Part shown: piece by piece, positions 17,319 through 26,500 of the stretch
How the letters are laid out: every line of letters starts with the position of its first letter
Numbering within the stretch: position 1 is the stretch's first letter
Source: Candidatus Cloacimonadota bacterium
GTDB taxonomy: Bacteria; Cloacimonadota; Cloacimonadia; Cloacimonadales; WRIO01
Direction: 5' to 3'
Length of the DNA stretch: 28,057 bases
Assembly: GCA_023230175.1 (NCBI GenBank)
Contig: JALNXV010000005.1
Coordinates: 1-28,057 of the forward strand
Notes under the pieces: generated by a model
The model's database searches: none
Seen by the model: only the letters and a program-made list of their open reading frames with translations
Told to the model about the DNA's origin: nothing
Made by a program: the position numbers and the translations under genes

Positions 17319-18544
17319 TATTTCTCCTTAGTAATATTATTTAGTAACCATTCAGAATTAATTTCTGTATTAGGATAATAAAAATGCAATATTTCTTGAT
17401 AAGTTTGACCTGATTTTGCTCTGACGATAGCACCTGTTTGACACATTCCAACACCATGCCCATAACCATTACCGGCAAATATTATCTTAGAGTTTCTATT
17501 TAATTCCTCTAATGAATTATCCTCACTATATACAATAAAAAGTGAAGAAGGCAAATTAAACGTCTCTCTTATCTTGTATTGACCTTCAATAGTTACAATT
17601 TTATTTCCAATAATTTCTATCTTTTCTATTCTATCAGAATTTGAACCCGGCTTGAATTCACTAACTCTATTATATCTTATAGCACTAATATTTGTAATCG
17701 CAAACATCTGCTGTAATTGAATAACCGAAAAATCTTTTTGCCAATTAAGATATTTCTTTTGCCAACCAGATAGCTGTTCAACATCTATACAGTAACTATC
17801 TGTCTTAACTGTTGAATAATCAAGCTTAAAACCCCAAAGATTTTCAGTTGATTCTGAAACACCTCCACAAGATGAAGAATAAACAGCATCAATAGGTTGA
17901 TTATTATAAACAAGTATCAATCCGGAAGTTTCGATAGCCGAACGATATGAAGCCGAAGACTGATTTTTCAAACCTTTATAAACTTGACAATGGACAGTAC
18001 TACACAAATCATATCCATCCTTTTGATGTTTATTATTTAAAATCTTTTTTATGGTAATCGTTCTAGTCGCAATAGCTTGTGCTTTCAATGCTTCAAAAGG
18101 TGAAGATGCACCTATCTCTGCACTTATCACACCTGCTACGTAACTTTCTAAATCTATACAATTAATTATCACAAGTTTATTGTTCTGTGCTTCCTTGATT
18201 TTAATAAAACCTGAATATTCTAATTCTTTAAATCTTATTGGTGATTCAGAAATTATCTCCAAAGGAAGTGAATATACCTTATTCTTAATTACAACCTTAG
18301 AATTAGTTAAAACCTTAGAAATTGTTATTGATTCATCTTTTATATTGTTTAATTTCTTATCTTCAGATTTTAAATAAAACCCGGAAACAGAACTAAAAGT
18401 AATATCATCATCTCCGGCTTGATACTGATAAATGAGAACATCTATATTTACAATATCATCAACTATTTCAAGTGCTTCAATCAATGAAAACATTGATAAT
18501 AATAAACAAAGTATCCGGATATACTTAACTTTTAATAAAAACAT
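17318..18544 (-). CDS. SpoIID/LytB domain cell-wall protein
   Basis: About 408 residues from the ATG at 18544; a TTG in frame at 18550 would add two. A signal anchor (about 10-25) precedes a SpoIID-type domain: LESYVAGVISAEIGASSPFE (E143 in this numbering matches the catalytic Glu of SpoIID lytic transglycosylases), EALKAQAIATRT, then YSSSCGGVSE and the terminal AGNGYGHGVGMCQTGA, all family hallmarks. SpoIID cleaves peptidoglycan stripped of stem peptides during Bacillus engulfment. In non-sporulating Gram-negatives the homologues have roles in wall remodelling that are not well defined. No SPOR domain is present. It starts 22 bp after metG and overlaps miaB by one base. Either start has only a weak ribosome site. 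Confidence 0.88.
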   Translation of the reverse strand: MFLLKVKYIRILCLLLSMFSLIEALEIVDDIVNIDVLIYQYQAGDDDITFSSVSGFYLKSEDKKLNNIKDESITISKVLTNSKVVIKNKVYSLPLEIISESPIRFKELEYSGFIKIKEAQNNKLVIINCIDLESYVAGVISAEIGASSPFEALKAQAIATRTITIKKILNNKHQKDGYDLCSTVHCQVYKGLKNQSSASYRSAIETSGLILVYNNQPIDAVYSSSCGGVSESTENLWGFKLDYSTVKTDSYCIDVEQLSGWQKKYLNWQKDFSVIQLQQMFAITNISAIRYNRVSEFKPGSNSDRIEKIEIIGNKIVTIEGQYKIRETFNLPSSLFIVYSEDNSLEELNRNSKIIFAGNGYGHGVGMCQTGAIVRAKSGQTYQEILHFYYPNTEINSEWLLNNITKEK

Positions 18545-18566
18545 TATCAAATCTTTTACTATGTTT

Positions 18567-20630
18567 TTAAGATATTACAGCTCCGGAATTAACTTGCTGT
18601 AAAGTTGTAAGAGGAATAGCTCTACCATCTTTATCTTCAGCAGCTAAAATCATTCCTTCAGATAATTCACCCATCATTTTTCTTGGTTTAAGATTAAAAA
18701 GCATAACAACACTCTTGCCTATTAAATCTTCTGCTTCCCAACTTTCAGCAATACCGGCAAGAACTTGCCTTTTTTCTGAGCCACTTTGAACTTGTAATTT
18801 AAGCAACTTTTTAGATTTCTTAATCTTTTCTGCAGTTAATATTTTAACTACTCTTAAATCTATCTTGACAAAATCATCAAATTCTATTACATCCTTTACA
18901 GGAGCATCTTTAATTATATTATCAGTTTCATCTTTTAACTTAGTCTTACTATATAACAAATCAATTTGTTCTTGTATTTGATTATCTTCAATCTTTTTAA
19001 ATAAAGGCTCTATCTCACCAATTTCAAAACTTTTATTACATACACAAATGTCATCCCACTTAAAATTTAAATCAAGATTGGACATTTTCCGTAATTTTAA
19101 CATACTTTCAGGGAGTATTGGATAAAAACAAATACTAATTTTCTTTAATAACTCGGCACAAACAAATAAAACCTCTTCGCTCGCCGGTTTATCTTCTTTT
19201 ATTAACTGCCAAGGTTTAGCTTCATCAAAAAACCTATTGCCTTCGCGAGCCAAATCAATAATTGTTTTAACTACTTTTCTTATCTTAAATTCTGAATAAG
19301 ATTGATGTATATCTTTACAAATCGCATTAATCTCATCAAGAAACTTTTTATTTTTTCCAGATATAGATTTATGAAGCTCTAACTTACTATTAAAATTCTT
19401 TTTTGTAAAAGCATAAACTCTATTTGCAAGATTTCCAAGAACATTAGCTAATGAATTATTTACTAAAGCTTGAAAATCCTTCCAAGAAAAATCAGCATCC
19501 TTAGATTCAGGAGCATTAGCACACAATACAAATCTTAACAACTCTCCATCAAAATATTTCAAAAAATCTTCTACCCATATTGCCCAATCTTTACTAGTAG
19601 ATATTTTTTGCCCTTCAAGGGTAAGATATTCATTAGCCGGTATATCCCAAGGTAAAGTATATTTCTCGTCTTGCCCCATTAATAAAGAAGGCCAAATTAT
19701 AGCGTGAAAAGGTATATTATCCTTTCCAATAAAATGAACAATCCTACAATCAGGATCAAACCAATAATCTTTCCATTTATCAGGCTGACCTATTTTTTTT
19801 GCCCATTCCACCGTTGAAGATATATATCCTATTGGAGCATCAAACCAAACATAAAGAACTTTACCCTTAATATCTTCTAAATCAACAGCATCACTTCCTT
19901 GATATTCCGGCAAAGCAACACCCCAATTAATGTCACGAGTAATTGAACGCTCTATTAAACCTTCTTCTATCCAACTTAAAATAAATTTCTTAACATTATC
20001 TTTCCAGTTTGGCTTATCATTTAACCAGGTCTTTAACTGCTCGGCAAAAGCAGGTAAATCTAAAAACCAGTGCTTTGTCTCTTTAATAACAGGAGTATTA
20101 CCACAAATCTTACATACAGGATTAACTAATTGATTGGCATCAAGAAGTTTACCACAAGCATCACACTGATCACCTCTTGCCCCGGAAGTATGGCAAAAAG
20201 GGCACTCTCCTTCTACATATCTATCCGGCAAAAATCTCTTATCATTTTCACAATACATCTGCTTAGTATTATGTGTATTTATATAAGAATTTTTTAATAA
20301 ATTTAAAAAAAACTGCTGAGACAGCTTATGATGTTCCGGTCTTGCTGTACCCGAAAAATTATCAAACTTTATATTAACACCATCAAAGCTTTTCACAATG
20401 CTTTTATGATAATAATCAACTATCTCTTGAGGAGTTTTACCCTCAGCCTCTGCTCTAATTGATATTGGAGCACCATGTTCATCAGTACCGCACATATATA
20501 TAACATCTTCATTATTTAATCTTAAAAATCGAACATATACATCCGCAGGTAGGTATGCACCGGCAAGATGACCTATATGTAATTTTCCATTTGCATAAGG
20601 CAACCCACTTGTAACTAAATATTTACTCAT
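18567..20630 (-). CDS. metG: Methionyl-tRNA synthetase with C-terminal tRNA-binding domain
   Basis: Charges tRNA-Met with methionine for initiation and elongation. 687 residues. The class I HIGH motif is at 18-21 (KLHIGH). Zinc knuckles use C143/C146, C156/C159 and C173/C176. The KMSKS loop is the variant K342-I-S-T-S-K347 followed by DWAIW. An anticodon-binding helical domain covers about 390-540, and an EMAP/Trbp111-like OB-fold is at about 575-687 (FVKIDLRVVKI, VLAGIAESW, NLKPRKMMGELSEGMILAA). The C-terminal domain normally gives dimerisation and tRNA affinity. GAGGG precedes the start, which lies 8 bp inside the upstream response-regulator gene, so translation is coupled. Confidence 0.97.
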   Translation of the reverse strand: MSKYLVTSGLPYANGKLHIGHLAGAYLPADVYVRFLRLNNEDVIYMCGTDEHGAPISIRAEAEGKTPQEIVDYYHKSIVKSFDGVNIKFDNFSGTARPEHHKLSQQFFLNLLKNSYINTHNTKQMYCENDKRFLPDRYVEGECPFCHTSGARGDQCDACGKLLDANQLVNPVCKICGNTPVIKETKHWFLDLPAFAEQLKTWLNDKPNWKDNVKKFILSWIEEGLIERSITRDINWGVALPEYQGSDAVDLEDIKGKVLYVWFDAPIGYISSTVEWAKKIGQPDKWKDYWFDPDCRIVHFIGKDNIPFHAIIWPSLLMGQDEKYTLPWDIPANEYLTLEGQKISTSKDWAIWVEDFLKYFDGELLRFVLCANAPESKDADFSWKDFQALVNNSLANVLGNLANRVYAFTKKNFNSKLELHKSISGKNKKFLDEINAICKDIHQSYSEFKIRKVVKTIIDLAREGNRFFDEAKPWQLIKEDKPASEEVLFVCAELLKKISICFYPILPESMLKLRKMSNLDLNFKWDDICVCNKSFEIGEIEPLFKKIEDNQIQEQIDLLYSKTKLKDETDNIIKDAPVKDVIEFDDFVKIDLRVVKILTAEKIKKSKKLLKLQVQSGSEKRQVLAGIAESWEAEDLIGKSVVMLFNLKPRKMMGELSEGMILAAEDKDGRAIPLTTLQQVNSGAVIS

Positions 20631-21009
20631 TGACCCTCTTATCTTGGTTAAAATATTTTTCAGATAATTGTTTTAATGTACTTAAATTATAAGGCTTTAA
20701 TATAATCTCTTTAAATCCTAACTCTATATATTTTGGTGCATCTTCATCAATAAATATCCCGGATGCTAAAACTGCATCAAAGTCGGCATCAATCTCTTTT
20801 AAAGCTTCAAATACTTCAATACCGGAAACTTGATCCAGGTTTAAATCAAAAATTACCAATCCAATATTATTATGTTGACATTTAAAACATCTTACTGCTT
20901 CATCCATATCAAAAGCCGTAAGGGCTTGAATATTCAAAATATCAAACATTTCTTTGCCAAGCTCTAACAATGTTTCATCATCATCTATTAGCAAAACATA
21001 CTTTTTCAT
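20623..21009 (-). CDS. Stand-alone receiver-domain response regulator
   Basis: 128 residues, a single CheY-like receiver. It has the acidic pocket D9/D10/D11, phosphoacceptor D55 (VIFDLNLD), S83 at the Thr/Ser switch (LASG) and K105-P106. No output domain follows, so it must signal by protein contact, act as a phosphate sink or serve in a relay. The start forms an ATGA overlap with the lysC stop, and its end overlaps the metG start by 8 bp. It is therefore locked into the middle of a housekeeping operon with no kinase gene adjacent; the hybrid kinase at 23577 is the only one in the window. Its partner is unknown. Confidence 0.92.
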   Translation of the reverse strand: MKKYVLLIDDDETLLELGKEMFDILNIQALTAFDMDEAVRCFKCQHNNIGLVIFDLNLDQVSGIEVFEALKEIDADFDAVLASGIFIDEDAPKYIELGFKEIILKPYNLSTLKQLSEKYFNQDKRVNE

Positions 21010-22181
21010 ATAAACTCACTTACTAAAAATTTTTTATGTAAAACCTTTATAACTAAATTAAAATTCTCACTATTAAATAGTACAGATACACCTATACCTT
21101 GATTTTTTATTATAAAATCATTATTACAAGTTTCGTCAAGTATTTTTTTTAAATTATTAAAAAACTTAATATCTTTACAAATCCTATAACCTGTTAATGT
21201 AATTACAGCCAAGCATTCTTTATCAATATAATATTCTAAATTATTTTCGGTAATTTCATCAATAAATTGTTCTTGATATTGTTTATCAATTAAAAAATAA
21301 ACTTGAGTATCTAAATACTCCATATCGAAAATTTCCGTCTTAAAATCAGGTAAATCAACAAATTGATTATCTTTCTTAGCATTAATAGCTATCTTTACCA
21401 ATTTTTCTTTATGTGCTATAGCCTTAACATAAGATTCTTCCATATGTTGTGAAATCATTGTACCCTCGCAATTTTCAAAAGATGATTTTATTTCAATAGG
21501 TATATTATATTTCTGAGCAAATTCAGCAGCTCTTGAATGCAATACTTTAGAACCATTCAGAGTTAAAAATAACATCTCTTCATAACTTATATTTTTTACA
21601 AAACAAACATTTTCTACAACTCGTGGATCTGCAGAATATACACCTTTGACATCAGTATAAATCTCACATTTACTTGCTTGCAAATAACAAGCAAGAGAAA
21701 TAGCCGTAGTATCAGAACCACCGCGACCTAGAGTAGTAATTTCTTTTTCAAGACTAACCCCTTGAAAACCTGCCACAATAACTAATTTATTCTTATTTAA
21801 TTCTGTAGGAATTCTAAAAGCATTAACTGTTAATATTTTAGCATTTCCATGCGAATTATCTGTTATAATACCGCTTTGAGAGCCTGTAAAAGAGATTGAC
21901 TGAATACCTTTTTCTTGTAAAGCCAAAGACAATAAGGCTATTGTAATTCTTTCTCCTGCAGTCACCAACATATCAAGTTCTCTTTGATTAGGATGAGCAG
22001 AAATCTGGTGAGCTAATTCAAATAAATTATCAGTTGTTTTTTCCATTGCAGACACTACTACGACAAATTGAATATCTTTATCATTAAACATTTTCTCTTT
22101 AGCAATGTTATCAGCAATCTTTTTTATCTTATCAATAGAACCTACAGAGGTTCCACCGAACTTCTTAACAATGATATTCAT
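21006..22181 (-). CDS. lysC: Aspartokinase
   Basis: Phosphorylates aspartate as the first step to lysine, threonine and methionine. 391 residues, a monofunctional enzyme. KKFGGTSVGS is at about 6-15, the kinase signature TTLGRGGSDTTA at about 149-160, YTDVKGVYSADPR at about 175-187, and LHSRAAEFA at 214-222. The remainder (about 255-391) matches two ACT-type regulatory domains, so feedback control by lysine and/or threonine is expected; the effector cannot be read from the sequence. It starts 5 bp after panC with no strong ribosome site, implying coupling. No homoserine dehydrogenase fusion is present. Confidence 0.95.
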   Translation of the reverse strand: MNIIVKKFGGTSVGSIDKIKKIADNIAKEKMFNDKDIQFVVVVSAMEKTTDNLFELAHQISAHPNQRELDMLVTAGERITIALLSLALQEKGIQSISFTGSQSGIITDNSHGNAKILTVNAFRIPTELNKNKLVIVAGFQGVSLEKEITTLGRGGSDTTAISLACYLQASKCEIYTDVKGVYSADPRVVENVCFVKNISYEEMLFLTLNGSKVLHSRAAEFAQKYNIPIEIKSSFENCEGTMISQHMEESYVKAIAHKEKLVKIAINAKKDNQFVDLPDFKTEIFDMEYLDTQVYFLIDKQYQEQFIDEITENNLEYYIDKECLAVITLTGYRICKDIKFFNNLKKILDETCNNDFIIKNQGIGVSVLFNSENFNLVIKVLHKKFLVSEFI

Positions 22182-22186
22182 TATAA

Positions 22187-23059
22187 TTAACTCATTAACA
22201 TATTATCAATCAATCTGGTATTACCAATTTTCACTGCAAGAAGTATTCTTGTATTGGAATTCACTTCAGAAACCGGAGTAAAGGTATCATTATCTATAAA
22301 AGCAACATAATCAATTATACCAAAAGAAGACTTAATTATTTCAAATATTTTATCCTTAAAAAGCTTTAAATCAGAAACATTACTTTTAACAAGTTCTTTT
22401 GAAGTATATAACGAATGCGACAAACACAAGGCATATTTGCGTTCATTTTGTGACAAATAAATATTTCGTGAACTCATCGCCAACCCGTCAGTTTCTCTTA
22501 TAATTGGGCAAGAAACAATTTCTGTATCTATATTTAAATCTTTAAGCATAGTTTTTAAAACAACGACCTGTTGAAAGTCTTTTTCACCCATATACATATT
22601 ATTCGGACGAGTAATATTAACTAATTTATTCACAATGGTTGCAACACCTTTAAAGTGCCCCGGTCGTGATGCTCCACAATATATATTACTATAATCTGAA
22701 ACCTCAATAAATGTCTTATAATTATCCGGATACATTTCAAGATGATGAGGATTAAACACACAATCAACATCACACGCTAATAATAAACTCAAATCTCTTT
22801 CTAAATCTCTTGGATATTGCTCAAAATCTTCTCCCGGACCAAATTGACGAGGATTAACAAAAATACTTACTATGACAAAATCATTTTCAGATTTAGCTTT
22901 TTTAACAAGGCTAAGATGTCCTTGATGTAAATATCCCATAGTAGGAACAAAACCAATCTTAAAATCTTGATTTAATGACTTACGAAACTCAATCATTTCA
23001 TTTATTGATTTAAAAACAATTATTTGCTTATCAGTTTTGTTTGAGCCGAAGTATTCCAT
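22187..23059 (-). CDS. panC: Pantothenate synthetase
   Basis: Joins pantoate and beta-alanine with ATP to make pantothenate, the coenzyme A precursor. 290 residues. The nucleotide-binding motif is FVPTMGYLHQGHLSL (37-51, H45-Q-G-H48), then FVNPRQFGPGEDFEQYPR (67-84), GEKDFQQ (158-164) and the KMSKS-like MSSRN (195-199). About 12 residues more at the N-terminus than typical members. Its ATG overlaps the panD stop by one base (TAATG). panD makes its beta-alanine substrate; panB, for pantoate, is not in the window. Confidence 0.97.
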   Translation of the reverse strand: MEYFGSNKTDKQIIVFKSINEMIEFRKSLNQDFKIGFVPTMGYLHQGHLSLVKKAKSENDFVIVSIFVNPRQFGPGEDFEQYPRDLERDLSLLLACDVDCVFNPHHLEMYPDNYKTFIEVSDYSNIYCGASRPGHFKGVATIVNKLVNITRPNNMYMGEKDFQQVVVLKTMLKDLNIDTEIVSCPIIRETDGLAMSSRNIYLSQNERKYALCLSHSLYTSKELVKSNVSDLKLFKDKIFEIIKSSFGIIDYVAFIDNDTFTPVSEVNSNTRILLAVKIGNTRLIDNMLMS

Positions 23060-23418
23060 TATGATTCTACTTTTATAATCTTATTTTCTTGATTAACAAT
23101 AACAATCTTTGGTTTATGAGTGTCTAATTCTTCTGTATTTAACCATGCATAACTTACAATTATAACTTCATCGTGATGATGAACTAATCTTGCAGCAGCT
23201 CCATTAACGCCAATTATGCCGGAACCTCTTTCTCCTTCGATTACATAAGTCTCAAAACGTGAACCATTTTGAATATCAAAAACCTCAACCTTTTCAAAAG
23301 GCAACAACCCGACAGCATCCATTAAATCTCTATCGATTGTAATACTGCCAACATAATAGAGGTCAGTTTGGGTAATTACTGCTCTATGTATTTTACTATT
23401 TAAAATACATTTCATCAT
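23059..23418 (-). CDS. panD: Aspartate 1-decarboxylase proenzyme
   Basis: A pyruvoyl enzyme making beta-alanine from aspartate. 119 residues, slightly under the usual 120-130. The self-cleavage site YVG24-S25-ITID gives the pyruvoyl group from S25, exactly at the position of the E. coli enzyme. R54-like FETYVIEGERGSG, GVNGAAARLVHHHDEVIIVSYA and PKIVIVN are conserved. GGAG lies 6 bases before the first of two consecutive ATG codons. It is the first gene of the seven-gene run. The 158 bp upstream are AT-rich with only weak TTTACA-like boxes, so no promoter is called. Confidence 0.97.
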   Translation of the reverse strand: MMKCILNSKIHRAVITQTDLYYVGSITIDRDLMDAVGLLPFEKVEVFDIQNGSRFETYVIEGERGSGIIGVNGAAARLVHHHDEVIIVSYAWLNTEELDTHKPKIVIVNQENKIIKVES

Positions 23419-23576
23419 TTATATCTCCAATATTAAGTTTTTACGATGTAATTTTGTAAAAGCAGTGATTTTTGTAAATACTTTTTTTAGAAATATTAAT
23501 TTTTTTAAAAGCTGAGAAATATTAAAGAATCATTCTCTTTATTTTTTATATAAAAATTCTATTAAGATACCATACT

Positions 23577-26500
23577 TTAACTTTTTTTATCTTGATAAAA
23601 AATATTATAATACTTTAATATCTTATTCTTAAGTTGATAAAAATCGATTGGTTTTTCAATTATATCAATAAATCCAATATCCTTATATTCAAAGAAAGCC
23701 TTTTCTGTTTTCATCCCGGTAGTTAAAAGCATCTTAGCTTCAGGGTTAATTTTTAATATCTCAATAGCTGTTTCTCTACCACCCATACCTTCATCTACTA
23801 TCAAATCTAAGATATAGAAATCATAATTTTTTGCTTTCATATTTTCTAATACTTCTTGACCATTACTTGCTATATCAACGTTAAATCCTAATTTTTGCAT
23901 AAATTCTTTTGCAATATCTTGAACTAAATGTTCATCGTCCATAAAAATAATATTTATATCTTGAGTATTAATATCTGTATAATCATTTTCTACAGCAGAT
24001 ACCTCTGTTTTTGGTATATAAATAGTTGCCGTCGTTTTTTCATTTACAATAGATTCTATGGTTAAATGACAAGAAAGTAACCTTAGCAAGTATAATGCCT
24101 TTGTCAAGCCAAAACCTTCTTTATTTTTTGTAGAAAAATATGGCTCAAATATGTCATCAATTATATCATCATTAATCCCAATTCCATTATCAATAATTTT
24201 TATTATTGTATATAAGCCGTCAGTTAAAGGAACTTTATCATTATTTTTTAAATTAAGTTCATTTACTTCAATTTCTATTTGCTCCTCAAAAAATTTATCC
24301 TCTTTTTCTAAAATACTTTCAACGCTATTTTCTATCAATATTCTTATTGCTTCTTTTAACATTACAAAATTTGTATTGATTAAATTTAAACCTTCGGGAA
24401 TTCTCAAGGCAAGTTTCATTGTATTAGGTAAATGTATATCTTTAAATAAAGTAGAAACGTCAAAAGTTGTTTTTATTAGATTAGTCATATTTTGCAAAGG
24501 AAATATTTTTTGAGTAATTTCTATTGCCTTAAATGCAGCTTCTTCAGCTTTTTTAATTCTAATATTAGCAGAAGAATTTAACCCTGTAAACATTTTCAAT
24601 AAAGATATATGTCCCATTATAGCAGTTAAGACATTATTAAAATCGTTTGCTAAGTGTAAAGTATAATTTCTTAATGTATCGATATTCTTAATCTTATTCA
24701 TTTCTAAATTCAATTTATTTGTTTTTGTTATATCTGAAATTATAACAATATTTTGAGCATTACCTGAAAACTCTTCAAAAGGAATAATGGATATATTACA
24801 AATAATTCTTTTATTACTATTTTTAAAAATCAATTGTTTGTTTTTTAAATTAACATAATTTTTAATATTAAAATCTACCGGTAATTTTGTTTTGACATTT
24901 TTATTAATATAATCAAATAAAACATAATAAGGTTTATTAATAATATCTACAGTTTCGACTTCAGTCCAATTTTTAAAACTATTATTAATAAACAAAACTT
25001 CTTCTTTATTATTAATAATAAGCAAACCTTCTTCAAAATAATTCATTAAGATACCAAAAAACTCTTTTTGATGAGTTAATGTATCTTCAAATTTCTTTGT
25101 TTCAGAAATGTCTCGGGAAATAAATAAAACTCCCTGTGTTTGGCTTTGACAATTTTCTATATAAGAGCCAAGTTCATCTATCCAGACATAATGTCCTTGT
25201 TTATGTAAAAACCTATATTTTATATTATGACGTTTTAGTTTTCTTTTAAGGATATATGTAAAACTCTTAGCGACAATCTCTTGATCTTCAGGATGTATTA
25301 GTTTTATAACCTTTTCTCTATCAAAGAAATCAGATTTAGACCAACCGGTTATATCACAAAACGAATCAGATATATCGATAACATTTTGATTCTCATCAAC
25401 TAAGGCTATTATATCTTGTGAATATCTTATTAAGATATCATATTTCTTTTGCATACTTTCCAGTAAGTTTAATCTCAAAGATTCTTCAGTTATATCTCTA
25501 TAGATTGCATACAATCCAATAATTTCTTGGTCAATTGCAATCGCAGATCCATTCAATTTAACTTTAATAAGTCTTCCATCAGAATGTAATCTATATGTTT
25601 CCAACTCACAAGTACCGTTTTTAATTATATTCTCAAATGCTTTTAAGTGTTCAGTTTGATATTCTTGCGGAATAAAAAACTCATCTAATTTTTGATTAAT
25701 TTTTTCTGATTTCCTATAGCCGAATGTATTTTCAAATGTTATGTTCATATCTAAGATCTTATTTTGTGTATCTAAGATTAAAATACTTAACGGAGAATTT
25801 TCAAATAGCTTTTTAAAAAACTCTGTACTTAAAAGGAAATTTTTCTTAATCTTCTCTTCAGCACTAACATTTTTTATTACAATATATATCTTTTCTGTTT
25901 TTTCATAATTAGAATCATCAACCTCAATTAATTTCACAATGTTTAAGACAACCTTAATCTCATCATGATTTGCATTAAAAACAAATCCTGTATATTCTAT
26001 AATATTATTATCTTTATTTTTTAGGATAAAACTCATTATCTTTTCTACTGTTTGTAAATCAAAAATATCCCATAAAGTATGATTGTTACTAAAAAAACTT
26101 TCTTTGTTTTTAAACAAAAAGTTACTAAGTAAGAGGTTATTTACCTCTAAAATATTACCATTAAAATCTGAGATTAAAATTGAATCAGGGAAAAATTCAA
26201 AAACTAAATTAGTATTATTTTTTTGATTGGCGATTAATCTTTTACACCTTAATACCTCGGGATGTTCAACAGATATTGCGACATATTCCAACTCTTTGTT
26301 AAAATGATTTTTAAAAACAGAAAAGGCTTTCTCATCTTTAATAAAATGTATTTTTGATATTTGATTATTAATACCTATTTCTTTAAGGTTAAAATAATTG
26401 AAAAAAGAAAATATATCTTCACCGATTACATCTTTATATTTATAACCTGAAAACTGACAAAAAGATGAATTTATGTAAGTTATGGTGCCCTTAGCATCAA

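Noticed and set aside
18545..18550. TTG start for the SpoIID-like gene at 18550
   Set aside because: An ATG follows two codons later and neither has a better ribosome site, so the ATG was preferred; the difference is only two residues.
23419..23576. Promoter for the panD operon
   Set aside because: Only weak TTTACA-like boxes with poor -10 matches are visible on the minus strand, so no specific promoter was called.
24151..24513. Plus-strand 120-codon open frame inside the sensor-kinase gene
   Set aside because: It lies wholly opposite the conserved ATPase domain of the sensor kinase; its low-complexity Ser/Ile-rich product is typical of an antisense shadow.
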